The translations under genes were made by a program, and so were the position numbers. From a virus, in the IMG/VR virus record IMGVR_UViG_3300032241_002567, positions 79,837 through 143,836 of that record: a stretch of DNA of 64,000 nt. One strand, 5' to 3'. The notes beneath the pieces were generated by a model. It saw only the letters and a list, made by a program, of their open reading frames with translations. It did no database searches and had not been told where the DNA came from. How positions within the stretch are numbered: the stretch's first letter is position 1; each line of letters starts with the position of its first letter. This document shows positions 1 to 10,058 of the stretch, piece by piece.

Positions 1-173
1 CTAACACAATTACATCTAATGATACATCAGTTATTGCATCTGATATAACTGGGAAAATATATACTTTTGATGATTATAATGATTTATATGAAGAATATTT
101 AAAAAAAGGTGGCAAACCACTCAAAGATGGATTTATAAAATCTAATTTGGAAATTATTTTAACTAAACTATAA
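1..173 (+). CDS. C-terminal end of an unidentified protein (5' truncated by window)
   Basis: An open frame entering from the left edge encodes about 56 residues and stops with TAA at 171-173. The visible part contains a tyrosine/aspartate-rich stretch (YTFDDYNDLYEEYLKKGGK) and no motif I recognise. It converges on the tail sheath gene and shares a strong hairpin with it. The family cannot be named from this fragment. Confidence 0.6.
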   Translation, partial: NTITSNDTSVIASDITGKIYTFDDYNDLYEEYLKKGGKPLKDGFIKSNLEIILTKL

Positions 174-189
174 AACCATCAAAATAAAT

Positions 190-246
190 AAACATCAAAA
201 TAAAAAAAAGCTTCCAATTTGGAAGCTTTTTTTTATTTTGATGTTT
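190..246. terminator. Bidirectional terminator between convergent genes
   Basis: Perfect 26-nt inverted repeat (190-215 and 221-246) with a 5-nt loop. The core AGCTTCC/GGAAGCT is flanked by A and T tracts, so it can terminate in both directions. It sits between the left-edge gene and the stop codon of the sheath gene at 247. Confidence 0.85.
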
Positions 247-3200
247 TTATAGCGATTGAAATCCTCCCGCTTGAATTGCTCCTGTTTTAAGTACTGTAAT
301 ATTATTTACAATAACTGACATTCCCTTAATCGGTTCTATATATGTGTCTAATACACCTATTTGATTATCAATTAATGTAGTTGTATTATTCTCTGAATCA
401 CACTTGTTGAAGTAATTATATAAACCATTTTTATTAACAAATCCTGCACAAATAACATCAGCTCTTAATTTAATTTCAGCTCTAGTATCTTGTGTGTTAA
501 ATTGCCATTGATAATTTAATAACATATCAACTAAGGCATTTTCTAATTCAATAAGAACTTCTCTAACATGTAAAAAAGATAATGCTGATTTATAAAGTGT
601 TAATGCTGTATTTTCTGTATCAATTATCCAACCTCTATTCTTTTTATAAATAATTGGATTCATTTGAGCACCGTTTAAATTATTTATATCAGTTGGTGAA
701 AAATCCATTTCAACACCTGCAATTCCTTGTATTAATCCATTTTGCACGCCAGCCGCAATAGTCCAAGGAACAATTGAAGTTACATTTGTAGTAAATTTCC
801 TCATATAAGTTGAAGCTACAAACATTGCTGGCGGAACACTTATCGGATTACCATTATCATTTACAGTTAAATATGGAGTAAAATAACCTACACAAGTTGT
901 ACCTGCACCTTCACCAAAAGAATATAAGAAAGCTGGATTGTTATTTATATCTCCACCTTGTGCTATTAATGCTGTATCTAAAACCTTAGTTCCATTTGAT
1001 AGTGTGTTTGTAAAACTTGGTGAAGATGAATTTTTAAATTGTTTTAATGAAGGCATATTAATGAAACCTAAACAATTTAATCTACCACCACATATATCAA
1101 CTAATTGTTGTTTTGAAAATTCTGTTAAACCAAGACCAAAAGAATCAACTAAATATCTAAAATCAATTGCATCTTTATTGATAAGAGCATTATATAAAGG
1201 TGTTCCTTTAGCAACTAAATTTAAAATATTATTTTGTGTTGCTTCTGTACCATCTGGAAGAGAAGCTTGACGAATTCTAAATCCTTGAAGTGGTATAGCT
1301 TTATAAGTAGTCACATAATTATCAAGAGATGAATATCTCATTGTTTGATAAGTAGTTGATGTAGGGCTTCCAACTGGGAATTTAAATATTGCCGCATCAC
1401 ATGTTATTAAGGATAATGTTGTATCTGCGCTATAAACTTTTTTAGAAATAATTCTTGTTAAATTTTTAGCTTGTTGTCCTACTTGTAAATCAGCAGAAGA
1501 ATTATCTTGAAGTAAGAAATCTCCTACAGCTAAATTAGAATATCTACTAGAATTTATAAGTATTTGATTAGAAACTTGTGTATAACCACTAGGTACAACT
1601 ATCTCAATTGTTTCTTGATAATTAGATTCATACGAATTAATATTAAATGTCCCATTAATTCCCCAATTATTAAATAATGAAGTATGATTACCTTGATAAG
1701 TATAAAGATCATTTCCAGTTATTTTAATTGTTAAATTATTATTTGAATTTATATTCATTGCTAAATAATATTTAGTATCAGTGCTCCATATTCTATTAAT
1801 ATTATATAAAGTTTCAGATGTAACCGAATCAGAAACTAAATAAGTATAAGTATTTGATGTTGTAATACCTAAAATAGTAGTATAATTATACCCTATAGGA
1901 TGTGAACCATATGGATCTGTTTCAATTGTTAAGACTCCATTATTTAATACTGAATCTGGAACCATTAGATTGAAATATGATACTCCTAAATTATTATTAA
2001 ATGGATTACCACTTTGTGCACCCTGTATTGAGATAAAGTTTAAACCATTATAAACAGCTGATGAACCAGTCAATCCAGATGTATTTATAAAATGTATTGT
2101 TGAGGCTGTATATGTTGCTGTTCCATTTGTTGAAAGAACATTTGCATAAAAATAATCACCTGTATTAATTTCACCATTATAATAATCTTGATAAATAGTT
2201 GAATATTGTCCTGCTACACCATATGCACTTGCTCCAATTAGTGAATTGCTTGCTGGTAATGAACTAGTAATAATTTCATTATCAGAAAGTATTAATTCAT
2301 TATCACTTGCATAAATTAAAAATCCATTAGCACTATTAAATGTAGGTAAAACATAATTATAAAATTGGGTACTTGTAAAGCCCATATTCGAAATAGTTAT
2401 TGATTTGTTTAATGTATTATCAGTAACTGCACTTATAGACATATTAGCCATACTAAACTTTTGATAAACACCTGTACTGTCAATAACAGTCATAATTGCT
2501 GCCTTTTCGATTTCAACGGATTCTAATAAAGTTCTTAAAGCATTGAATCTTTTAATTCTTCTATATTGTGTATAGTTTGATGTATCCGGAAATGCTGCTG
2601 AATTAGTAAAAGTTAATGTAATAGAATTTAATCCACTTGATGTAATAACATAATCTGTATTATATTGCAAATCATTATAAGCAAAACTACCATTACTAGC
2701 TGAATTTGTACCAATTGTAATATTACTGTAACTTAGACCGACTATATTTCCACTATTTAAATTTAATTGCATATAACCTAAAACTATATCAGTAGTGGCT
2801 ACTGTAGGATTTACACCAGGTGTTGTTGAAGTCACATTGGTAATTGCGCCGGTTGTATCTAATTTAATAGTGCTTATATAGGAATAAGTTCCTGAAGCTG
2901 ATGCAAAATTTGTTGCTGGAACAGAAAACGTATAAACACCGCTATAAATATTCACTAAATTACCACCAATAATTGCGTATGCTGATTGATTATTATAAAC
3001 GTTATTTCCAGAGGCAACTGTGTAACTTACAGCAGCTGTAAGTGAACTAAAAGTTGAAGTATTAAAATAAACACCACTAACTCTTTCTTCTGCAAAAGTA
3101 TTAGTTCTAATAGAACCACCATATCCATTATAAAAATCATAACTTGGTCCAGGATCTATTGAATAAACATTACCTACTGTATCTAAATAAGTATTAGTAT

Positions 3201-4227
3201 AACTATTTATAGTTACTAACTGTTGATTATAAGATAAAAAATCTATTGATTGCTGGTTTGAATCTAATAAACTATCGCTATTTATTAAGTTATTACCAAG
3301 TAAATCAATTGCTCCTGTTGGAAAATCTTGTTCTAATAAATCAGAATTAAAAGCGCAGAATAAACCAGTAACTTGTGTGTCTTGATTTATAACATTTTCA
3401 ATAAAAATATTTTGATTATTTTGATCTCTAAAATATGGAATAAAACTTAAACCTTGATAATATTTAAGTAAAGTAACATTTCTATCATTAATAAAATTTT
3501 GAACTTGTCCTTTTAATAAACCAGTTGAATCAAAATATTTAGACCAATTAGTATCAACTGATAGAGATTGATAATTTGACCAATCACCTGCTACTACTAC
3601 TACATCTACCATGTAATCTGATACATAATCAGTTGGATAAACATATGACGGGATATTTGTAACTGAACCATACCATTGAGTCATAGTAACATCAAATCCA
3701 GTTGCGGTTGTTTTGAAAACAAATGCTGTTATATAAGATCCAGATACATTAGTAAAATTAAGAAGTCTTTTAGAATAATTTTCATTATTTGAAACTAATG
3801 ATAAGAAAGAATCTGTGCTTAATTTCCAAAAACCAGTTGTGTCATAAAAAGCACTTAATGATCCAGTTTTAATAACATCATTAGAATTGTTAGTAGATGT
3901 TGATAAAGGTTCATATTGTATTTGATCTAAAATAGGATCTGTTTCTAGAAGGTTTAAAGCATATACTGGTGAAGATTGAATCATCTGAGCAATTGTTCTT
4001 TGAAAAAAAGAACCTTTTCTTTCTAATGTTCTATCAATACCACCGAAATAGTTTGTTAAATCTTGTGTTGTTTGAATAAGCACAGGAGTATTTATAGGAC
4101 CAGTCTTAGAAACACCTATAACTAAATTTGTAATACCTTGAACTGTGTTACTAGATAATACGCTATTGTCATATTCGTTTATAAAAATTCCTGGTCTTTT
4201 ATAATTACTTATTATTACTGCTGGCAT
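247..4227 (-). CDS. Contractile tail sheath protein (gp18-like), enlarged
   Basis: This polymerises around the tail tube and contracts at infection. The N-terminus (PAVIISNYKRPGIFINEYDNS and following) and the last ~300 residues match tail sheath proteins: an FGEGAGTTCVGYFTPYL segment, the PWTIAAGVQNGLI stretch, and a terminal domain with KNRGWIIDTENTAL and FLHVREVLIELENAL. At 1326 residues it is about twice the length of T4 gp18. The extra ~600 residues lie in the middle and are rich in Ser, Thr, Asn and Tyr, consistent with surface-exposed insertion domains on the sheath. The start is preceded by an A-rich leader and an AATATATAAC late-type box. No tube (gp19) gene adjoins it here. Confidence 0.93.
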   Translation of the reverse strand: MPAVIISNYKRPGIFINEYDNSVLSSNTVQGITNLVIGVSKTGPINTPVLIQTTQDLTNYFGGIDRTLERKGSFFQRTIAQMIQSSPVYALNLLETDPILDQIQYEPLSTSTNNSNDVIKTGSLSAFYDTTGFWKLSTDSFLSLVSNNENYSKRLLNFTNVSGSYITAFVFKTTATGFDVTMTQWYGSVTNIPSYVYPTDYVSDYMVDVVVVAGDWSNYQSLSVDTNWSKYFDSTGLLKGQVQNFINDRNVTLLKYYQGLSFIPYFRDQNNQNIFIENVINQDTQVTGLFCAFNSDLLEQDFPTGAIDLLGNNLINSDSLLDSNQQSIDFLSYNQQLVTINSYTNTYLDTVGNVYSIDPGPSYDFYNGYGGSIRTNTFAEERVSGVYFNTSTFSSLTAAVSYTVASGNNVYNNQSAYAIIGGNLVNIYSGVYTFSVPATNFASASGTYSYISTIKLDTTGAITNVTSTTPGVNPTVATTDIVLGYMQLNLNSGNIVGLSYSNITIGTNSASNGSFAYNDLQYNTDYVITSSGLNSITLTFTNSAAFPDTSNYTQYRRIKRFNALRTLLESVEIEKAAIMTVIDSTGVYQKFSMANMSISAVTDNTLNKSITISNMGFTSTQFYNYVLPTFNSANGFLIYASDNELILSDNEIITSSLPASNSLIGASAYGVAGQYSTIYQDYYNGEINTGDYFYANVLSTNGTATYTASTIHFINTSGLTGSSAVYNGLNFISIQGAQSGNPFNNNLGVSYFNLMVPDSVLNNGVLTIETDPYGSHPIGYNYTTILGITTSNTYTYLVSDSVTSETLYNINRIWSTDTKYYLAMNINSNNNLTIKITGNDLYTYQGNHTSLFNNWGINGTFNINSYESNYQETIEIVVPSGYTQVSNQILINSSRYSNLAVGDFLLQDNSSADLQVGQQAKNLTRIISKKVYSADTTLSLITCDAAIFKFPVGSPTSTTYQTMRYSSLDNYVTTYKAIPLQGFRIRQASLPDGTEATQNNILNLVAKGTPLYNALINKDAIDFRYLVDSFGLGLTEFSKQQLVDICGGRLNCLGFINMPSLKQFKNSSSPSFTNTLSNGTKVLDTALIAQGGDINNNPAFLYSFGEGAGTTCVGYFTPYLTVNDNGNPISVPPAMFVASTYMRKFTTNVTSIVPWTIAAGVQNGLIQGIAGVEMDFSPTDINNLNGAQMNPIIYKKNRGWIIDTENTALTLYKSALSFLHVREVLIELENALVDMLLNYQWQFNTQDTRAEIKLRADVICAGFVNKNGLYNYFNKCDSENNTTTLIDNQIGVLDTYIEPIKGMSVIVNNITVLKTGAIQAGGFQSL

Positions 4228-4304
4228 AATTGTATATTATTTTTATATTTATGTTATATATTAATATCTAAAATCATTTTTTGTCGATTTTAATTTCCAT
4301 TAGA

Positions 4305-4925
4305 TTATTGTTTTAGATTTTGAATCCTCTTCTTAGCCTCTTCTAATTCTTTTTTCTTTAAATCTAATTCTTTTTTAGCTTGTATCTTAAGATTAGCGGC
4401 ATTAGAATTTGCATCTTTCATTTTATTTTCTTGATCTTTTATATCATTTTGTGCTGTTTGAATATCATTTCTAGTAACTTGACTATCTCCTTGATTTTGT
4501 TGTAAATCTTTTTGTTTTTCTTCTAAATCTTTTTGTTTTTGTTGTAAAGTTTCCTCAGATTTTTTAACATTTCTTTCTTGTTCTAATTCTTCGGCATATT
4601 TAGCAAAAAGAGGATTAGATGGAGTATTAGGATCATCTTTTTGATCTGGATTTTTCCAAAGTATTTGTCCTTTAGTTTTAGAAGTTGGGTGTTTAAGAAA
4701 CTTTGCTGCTAATAATTTATTATATAAATCTTGTGCTATACCTGTTTCAGATGGTTTTTCATCATCGATATAAGTATCGTATATTTGTTTTAATTTAGCT
4801 TTATATTTATCAAATTGCTTTTTATTCATTTCAGATTGATTAAAAAGAGTCATGTCTGCCTTTATATCTAAAGGTACTTGCTCTTTATCTAAATCAAAAT
4901 TTTCGTATGTTTTTAAATATTTCAT
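4305..4925 (-). CDS. Tagged coiled-coil protein, probable virion component
   Basis: A 206-residue protein of unknown family. It opens with MKYLKTYENF, the N-terminal signature shared by about ten unrelated proteins in this window. The second half is a long, highly charged coiled coil (residues ~110-206, dominated by K, E and Q). Its ATG overlaps the stop of the upstream 867-residue gene in an ATGA arrangement, so the two are translationally coupled and probably act together. Position next to the sheath gene and the shared tag suggest a packaged or structural protein; that is inference. Confidence 0.8.
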   Translation of the reverse strand: MKYLKTYENFDLDKEQVPLDIKADMTLFNQSEMNKKQFDKYKAKLKQIYDTYIDDEKPSETGIAQDLYNKLLAAKFLKHPTSKTKGQILWKNPDQKDDPNTPSNPLFAKYAEELEQERNVKKSEETLQQKQKDLEEKQKDLQQNQGDSQVTRNDIQTAQNDIKDQENKMKDANSNAANLKIQAKKELDLKKKELEEAKKRIQNLKQ

Positions 4926-7525
4926 TTTCCTGCTAATAAATTATAATATGTTTCATATGAAATACCTTCAAAATCTTTTTTAAGTCTTGTAGGATCACTG
5001 AGTGTTTTACCAACAACAGATTCATCGCCAAATTCAGAACCTTTCATCAATTTAGCTAATGGTGCTCTAAGTTGTGTTTTTCTACCAATCCCTTTATCAG
5101 CACCAATAATAGTTGGCATAATGATTTCTTCTTCTATTTGGTCTGATAAATTTTTTTGATTCGTTGCTTTTTTTATACTTTTGAATTTAAATTTATTACC
5201 GTCTGATATAGGTTTTTCCATTTTAATTAATCCCATAAAGACATCACAATTAGCTTTGATTGGCTCATTGAAATAACTTTTTTCTAGTTGTGATCCACCA
5301 TAGTAAGCCCATATAAGACTTTCATTAAGCTTAGTGTATTTTACTAGTATATTGTTTTCTTGTTTTTCTATTACTTCACAAACTAATGTTGGATGTTTTG
5401 TTTTGATTATTTTTTTACCACTATTATCTTCTACTTCTTTTGAAGAAGTATATGTTATAGCAAAAAAGTTTCCTTTATCTAATTGATTATATGATAAACT
5501 TTTAGTTTCTTGCCAAAACAATTTATCACTAGTTTTAGTTTCATTTTCTAAATCTTTTTTATCATCAGAATATTTAGTTTCAATATCTTTCATATCTAGT
5601 CCAAAATATTTACTTATTAAAGTTGCTCTATTTTTTTCGTAAGATTTTAAAGTATTTTCATTAATCATATCTCTAATAAATTGCCCTAATGGATTGCCTG
5701 TAACAATTTTTTTACCCAATGTTGTTTTCATTTGCCCCCCACTTAATAACTTTTGATATCTAGGATTTTCTAATAAAGCAGAAATTTGATCAGTAAATTT
5801 ATCATATATTTTAATATTTACCCAAGGGCCATATCCAGGGCCAGCATTTTCACTAGGCACCGGCGCACTTTCTCTACTAGAACCAATATATTTATATTCA
5901 CTATAAGTTTGCATAGAAATTTTTCCATTAGGTCTATTTGAAGGTATAGTATTATGTTTATATAAACGATAGGCTTGACCAAATAAATTAGCAATAGAAA
6001 TTATACTTTCTCTTGCATCTTTATTTTGTTTCATTTCTTCTTTCATTTTATTGGTATTTGCTGGCATTTCAACACTATTTTCAACTTTTTCTGCAATTTC
6101 ATTTGCTTTTTTTAGTTCAACTTTCCATTTATTTTCTTCACCTTCAGAAAAATATTTTTCCCAAATTGTTTTAACGTTTTTTTCTTCACTTTCTTCGGTT
6201 TCATTTTCTTCTATCGATTCAACTTCTTCTTTTGATATATTTTCTTCTTCTGGTGATGGGGGAAGTGTAGCAATTTCCTCAAAAATTAAAGATTCTTTTT
6301 TAAGTGAGGAAATATTATATTCTTTTAACATAGATTCATATAAATTTATTATATTATCTATGTTAAGATATTTTTTATCTTTTAATGAATAAAATATTTG
6401 TAACATTGAAGCTATATCTTTTGAAATTTTATCAATATTTAAAGATTCGGTTACTGAAAAGCCTTTTATTTCATTAAAATTTTCTATAATAGAATAACCT
6501 AATTTTTTCAACTCATCTGAATTCTGATTATTTACCAATGTTCTTATTTCATTTAAATTTGATTTTAAATTTAAGTTAAAGACTCTTAATAGATTTTCAT
6601 ATGTTTTATCAGTTTGAATATGTACTGGTAAATTACTTTCTTTTATAAAATTAAAATATTTTAATTGTAAAAAATTTTCTTGTAATAAGCCATTTTTAAC
6701 AATTAAAACTTTTTTTGTCTTTGGATCAGTATAATCAATATTTATAACTGGTTCTAATTTTACATTTTTTGGATCAATAGTAAATATTGTTTTTGGGTAT
6801 GTTATATATTGCAATTTTAAACCATTTGTATCTATATCTAAAATTTTAACAAATCCAATTTTATTGTCCTTTGATGTATATTTATAAATTTTTCCCTTTT
6901 CAAATTTAGATTCTTCTTGTTTTTTTGGTTCATTTTGTATTTCATTGCCAAATATTAATAATTCTTTCAAAAATGATAAAACAGAATCATCAAAATTATC
7001 TTCTATTTGTTCTTCTTGTTTTGGAATTTTCATTTTTTCAAGTTCTTCTTTGAATTTTTCTAATTTATCAATTAAATCTTGTTTATTTCCTCCTTCGAAA
7101 CTATCATCAGGAAGTTTATTTATGAAATCTATGCAACCTGATATTAAACCATTTTCACCATTTTCTTTATCTAAAAGAAATTTAATTTTTTCTTCATCTG
7201 TTCGCTCACCAGCTACTATATTATAAATTTCTCTTAAAATTTCTTTGACTAATAAATCATTAGCAGCATTTTTTTCATCTGAAAAAGCAACTGCTATATT
7301 TTCTAATTCTTTTTCAATTGATTTAACTACTCCATCAATTTTAGTTAAATTATACCCAATTTTTAATTTTCTAATAGCTGAATTAATAAATCTACCTAAT
7401 AAAGATCCACCAAAAGTAATATTATTTGTTAATGAAGATTCATTTATTTTAAATTCTTCTTTTGTTTCAACTTTTATATCGTTAATTGTGGATAAAAATC
7501 CATTCCTATTGTATAAATATTTCAT
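4922..7525 (-). CDS. Large tagged protein of unknown function, probable virion/injected protein
   Basis: An 867-residue hydrophilic protein with no family I recognise. The N-terminus MKYLYNRNGF is a divergent form of the recurrent tag. Residues 27-29 read I-N-E followed by Ser, matching the (I/L)-x-E cleavage pattern of T4-type prohead proteases. Residues ~205-260 look like a small beta domain (KGKIYKYTSKDNKIGFVKIL). Around residues 420-460 is a strongly acidic Glu-rich linker. Upstream is a TATATACT box (reverse strand). It forms an operon with the following coiled-coil gene. Large proteins of this kind in T4-like heads or tails can be ejected with DNA, but that is not shown here. Confidence 0.8.
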   Translation of the reverse strand: MKYLYNRNGFLSTINDIKVETKEEFKINESSLTNNITFGGSLLGRFINSAIRKLKIGYNLTKIDGVVKSIEKELENIAVAFSDEKNAANDLLVKEILREIYNIVAGERTDEEKIKFLLDKENGENGLISGCIDFINKLPDDSFEGGNKQDLIDKLEKFKEELEKMKIPKQEEQIEDNFDDSVLSFLKELLIFGNEIQNEPKKQEESKFEKGKIYKYTSKDNKIGFVKILDIDTNGLKLQYITYPKTIFTIDPKNVKLEPVINIDYTDPKTKKVLIVKNGLLQENFLQLKYFNFIKESNLPVHIQTDKTYENLLRVFNLNLKSNLNEIRTLVNNQNSDELKKLGYSIIENFNEIKGFSVTESLNIDKISKDIASMLQIFYSLKDKKYLNIDNIINLYESMLKEYNISSLKKESLIFEEIATLPPSPEEENISKEEVESIEENETEESEEKNVKTIWEKYFSEGEENKWKVELKKANEIAEKVENSVEMPANTNKMKEEMKQNKDARESIISIANLFGQAYRLYKHNTIPSNRPNGKISMQTYSEYKYIGSSRESAPVPSENAGPGYGPWVNIKIYDKFTDQISALLENPRYQKLLSGGQMKTTLGKKIVTGNPLGQFIRDMINENTLKSYEKNRATLISKYFGLDMKDIETKYSDDKKDLENETKTSDKLFWQETKSLSYNQLDKGNFFAITYTSSKEVEDNSGKKIIKTKHPTLVCEVIEKQENNILVKYTKLNESLIWAYYGGSQLEKSYFNEPIKANCDVFMGLIKMEKPISDGNKFKFKSIKKATNQKNLSDQIEEEIIMPTIIGADKGIGRKTQLRAPLAKLMKGSEFGDESVVGKTLSDPTRLKKDFEGISYETYYNLLAGK

Positions 7526-7660
7526 GAAAAAATATAATATTTTTAAGTATATATTAAACCTCTAAATCCTATTATAAAAAATTATAAAAAAACCTAATTT
7601 GAGGCATAAAATCTAATTTTTTTTGAAATATATAATGTATTAATTTAATAAATTAATTTT

Positions 7661-7945
7661 ATGAGATTCAAGGAATTAAAGGTAGGTGAAAAGATTTTAA
7701 CAAATTCTATGAATATAGAAGAAGAACTTACCAAACACAATATGCAGTGGTTAATTAACTCTGAAATAGAGAATGCTGTAGTGGAAATCAAAAACAATAC
7801 ATTAATCTGGAAAAATGGGACTTTTTTTGCTGGCAATTGGTATTATGGTATATGGCAAGATGGCAATTTTCACGGAACATGGGAAAATGGTATATGGGAA
7901 AATGGTCACTTTGACGGTAAATGGAAGTCTGGGATTAAAAACTAA
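7661..7945 (+). CDS. Small protein with WxNG/MORN-like repeats
   Basis: A 94-residue protein. Its C-terminal ~45 residues are a tandem of Trp/Gly repeats of the form W-x-x-G-x-W/F (IWKNGTFFAGNW, GIWQDGNF, GTWENGIWENG), reminiscent of MORN-type beta-hairpin repeats. MORN repeats generally mediate membrane or protein contacts; the role here is unknown. It is preceded by an AT-rich leader with an ATATATAAT box. A second gene begins 7 nt after its stop in another frame. Confidence 0.75.
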   Translation: MRFKELKVGEKILTNSMNIEEELTKHNMQWLINSEIENAVVEIKNNTLIWKNGTFFAGNWYYGIWQDGNFHGTWENGIWENGHFDGKWKSGIKN

Positions 7946-7952
7946 TCCAGAA

Positions 7953-8438
7953 ATGGATATAAAAAATAAATTTTCTTTTATGAAAAAGAAAAGGGTTTTA
8001 ACGAAAGTAAAAGAAATAACTGAAGTTATTTATGCATCAAGTAGAGTTAGAGTAAGTAAAGAATTAAACGGCGAATTATTTTTTGAAATTGAAAATGAAA
8101 TTACATCAGATTTATCAGAGGCAATAGCAATAGCATTACATAAGGGAATTATAGATAAAGAATTTTGGAAAATAACATTTAATATTGATATAAATAATAT
8201 ATCTCCTGATAAAGCTTTATACTGGCTTTCAGGCGGTGACATAGAATGGATTTCTAAAAACCATTATAACTTTAATTGGTCAGAAGTTTATTTAGCTTAC
8301 CAGGAAGAATTTGGACTAAGTATCATAGATATTATATCTAATTCATATAATTTTGAAGAAATTAAAAAAGAATTTTTAAATAAATTAAATCTTTCTATCT
8401 TATATGAATTCGCACTTGAAAATAATTTTGTTAAATAA
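7953..8438 (+). CDS. Hypothetical protein
   Basis: About 161 residues, starting MDIKNKFSF. A longer frame opens at 7815, but its first 46 codons lie within the repeat gene in a shifted frame and read as a shadow, so I place the start at 7953 (7980 is also possible). The protein is acidic and helical, with an internal ALYWLSGGDIEWI segment. I do not recognise a family. A terminator hairpin follows its stop. Confidence 0.65.
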   Translation: MDIKNKFSFMKKKRVLTKVKEITEVIYASSRVRVSKELNGELFFEIENEITSDLSEAIAIALHKGIIDKEFWKITFNIDINNISPDKALYWLSGGDIEWISKNHYNFNWSEVYLAYQEEFGLSIIDIISNSYNFEEIKKEFLNKLNLSILYEFALENNFVK

Positions 8439-8475
8439 TTAAAAAGGAAGGCATATTAATGCCTTCCTTTTTAAT
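8438..8475. terminator. Intrinsic terminator
   Basis: Perfect 17-nt inverted repeat (8438-8454 / 8459-8475) with a GGAAGGCAT stem, a 4-nt loop and a T tract. It separates the gene ending at 8438 from the one starting at 8485. Confidence 0.85.
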
Positions 8476-8484
8476 ATATACACT

Positions 8485-8754
8485 ATGGAAAATAAATCAA
8501 TTTGCTCAAATCCATGGTGTAAAGCACCTTATTCATATGAAGGAGATATTGCTCCTGGTCAATGTCCTAAATGTATAAGTTTTGATAAAGACTTATCAGG
8601 TGGAGTTACTTGGGTTACGAAAAATTATACAGAACCAAGAGACGATGGTAGAGTACACGAAATTATGATAAATATGGATGGAATGAGTAAATCAAATTAT
8701 AGTGGAAATGGAAGACCTTTATTGGGTTTAATTAAAAAATTTTTAGGAAAATGA
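8485..8754 (+). CDS. Small zinc-ribbon protein
   Basis: An 89-residue protein with two cysteine pairs near the N-terminus (C-x4-C around residues 7-12 and C-x2-C around 27-30, CSNPWC and CPKC), a likely zinc ribbon. The rest is short and polar and ends in a basic amphipathic helix. Its stop overlaps the next start (ATGATA), so it is coupled to the HAD-like gene. The function is not known. Confidence 0.75.
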   Translation: MENKSICSNPWCKAPYSYEGDIAPGQCPKCISFDKDLSGGVTWVTKNYTEPRDDGRVHEIMINMDGMSKSNYSGNGRPLLGLIKKFLGK

Positions 8755-9593
8755 TAGGACACATTTTTGATATTGATACATTAATTAGTGTTGATTCACA
8801 TCCTTGGATTGTTGATAAAAATAATCCAAATAATCCGTTAATGAAAATTTCTAAAACAGATTATAATTTATTTAAAAATGGAGTTTATAAAAAGCAAGGA
8901 AATAAAATCGAATATAATGGAAAAACATATTGGCTTCCAAGTGATGTGTTTGAAAAATTAAAAGTTATTGCTAAAAAAAATAAAATTGGATTGAATGACT
9001 TTGCTATATCTTTAAAAGAATTTTTAAATGAAGATATGGCTGATGAATTAAATTTTGAAATAAATTGGGAATCTATTAAACATTTAAAAAATAAAAACGA
9101 AGATATTTATATAGTTTGCTCTAATAATACTGAAAAATATTATGGAAAAATTTTAAAGAAATTAATGGAAAAATTAAAATGGGAAGGAATAGATGTTAAG
9201 AAATTTTATTATATTAATGAAACATTTTACAATATTAATACCGATGAAATAATTTTTAAAAAGGCATTAATTAATTTACAACATTTAATAGGATATGAAA
9301 TTCAAAAAGAAAAGTTTATAGATAAAGAAGTTACAAAATATTCAAAATTAAATTTTTATGATAATGACTTTGACACATTAAAAATGATAGATGAAATTAA
9401 TTCATATTTAAGGTTTATATTATCTAAATCAGATGTTGGAATCAAACAAGTTGTAAAAGAAGGAATTGACTATGATAAACCAGAATTTGTAGTAAATAAA
9501 ATAACAGGAAATAAATATAATAATATTATAACAAAATCAGTTAAAATTAATAATTCTTATCTAATGAAATTTGAAAATTTTAAATGGAAATAA
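8751..9593 (+). CDS. HAD-like phosphatase-fold protein
   Basis: A 280-residue protein. Near the N-terminus FDIDTLI matches HAD motif I (DxD) and near residue 205 FYDNDFDTLK matches the acidic motif IV; a middle segment IYIVCSNN fits motif II with Ser. The region after motif I (IVDKNNPNNPLMKISK) is a recognition insert. This suggests a HAD-superfamily hydrolase acting on a nucleotide or polynucleotide end, but the substrate is unknown and the match is by motif only. Translationally coupled to the zinc-ribbon gene; a terminator follows. Confidence 0.6.
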   Translation: MIGHIFDIDTLISVDSHPWIVDKNNPNNPLMKISKTDYNLFKNGVYKKQGNKIEYNGKTYWLPSDVFEKLKVIAKKNKIGLNDFAISLKEFLNEDMADELNFEINWESIKHLKNKNEDIYIVCSNNTEKYYGKILKKLMEKLKWEGIDVKKFYYINETFYNINTDEIIFKKALINLQHLIGYEIQKEKFIDKEVTKYSKLNFYDNDFDTLKMIDEINSYLRFILSKSDVGIKQVVKEGIDYDKPEFVVNKITGNKYNNIITKSVKINNSYLMKFENFKWK

Positions 9594-9624
9594 AAAAAGC
9601 GGTTTTAAACCGCTTTTTTTATTT
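9588..9624. terminator. Bidirectional terminator
   Basis: An 18-bp perfect palindromic stem centred on GCGGTTT/AAACCGC with A and T tracts on both sides. It overlaps the end of the HAD-like gene and the stop region of the convergent gene ending at 9619. Confidence 0.85.
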
Positions 9625-9984
9625 CTTTTTCTTCCTTGCTTTAGCTTTTTTTGCCTGTGCCCATAATTTAGCATCCGCCTTTCTTGCTCCGCCAGCACCA
9701 GTTATAAACGAATTGACTCTTCCGGTTGCCCAAGCTTCCTGAGGTGTACCAGGACGATGTCCGGAATTCCAAGCGGCTCTTCCTTTTTTATATACTTTTT
9801 TTAGAATAGAAGAAGGTATACCACTTGCCTTTGATTTATTTGCTATCATTTTTGCGGCTTTTGAATTTGGATTATCAACCGAACCTGATTCTGAGCCTTC
9901 TAAAATAATATCTTCTATTAAATAGAAATAATCTTTAAAATCAATATCTTCGCAAAAATTTTCAAAAGTTTTAATATTTACCAT
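9619..9984 (-). CDS. Tagged small basic protein with GHRPG motif (DUF5824-like)
   Basis: A 121-residue protein. Residues 1-10 are MVNIKTFENF, the shared N-terminal tag, and residues 27-29 (I-L-E before G30) fit a prohead-protease site. The mature part contains AAWNSGHRPGTPQEAW and RVNSFITGAGGARKADAKLW, a pattern I know from a small phage family (I believe DUF5824). It ends in a Lys-rich tail. A cleaved, very basic mature form would suit a DNA-associated internal head protein. A reverse-strand AAATATATAAGT late-type box lies upstream. Confidence 0.8.
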   Translation of the reverse strand: MVNIKTFENFCEDIDFKDYFYLIEDIILEGSESGSVDNPNSKAAKMIANKSKASGIPSSILKKVYKKGRAAWNSGHRPGTPQEAWATGRVNSFITGAGGARKADAKLWAQAKKAKARKKKK

Positions 9985-10058
9985 AAATAAGTTATTTACT
10001 TATATATTTTGAATAAAATCATAACACCAGGAACGTGCCCACTATTAATATATAATAT

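Noticed and set aside
938-1270. Forward ORF of 110 codons inside the sheath gene
   Set aside because: Antisense to conserved sheath coding sequence, with no leader or promoter. AT-rich coding strands give such shadows often.
7245-7565. Forward ORFs within the 867-residue gene (also 6051-6392, 6945-7226)
   Set aside because: Ser/Phe-rich antisense shadows without leaders.
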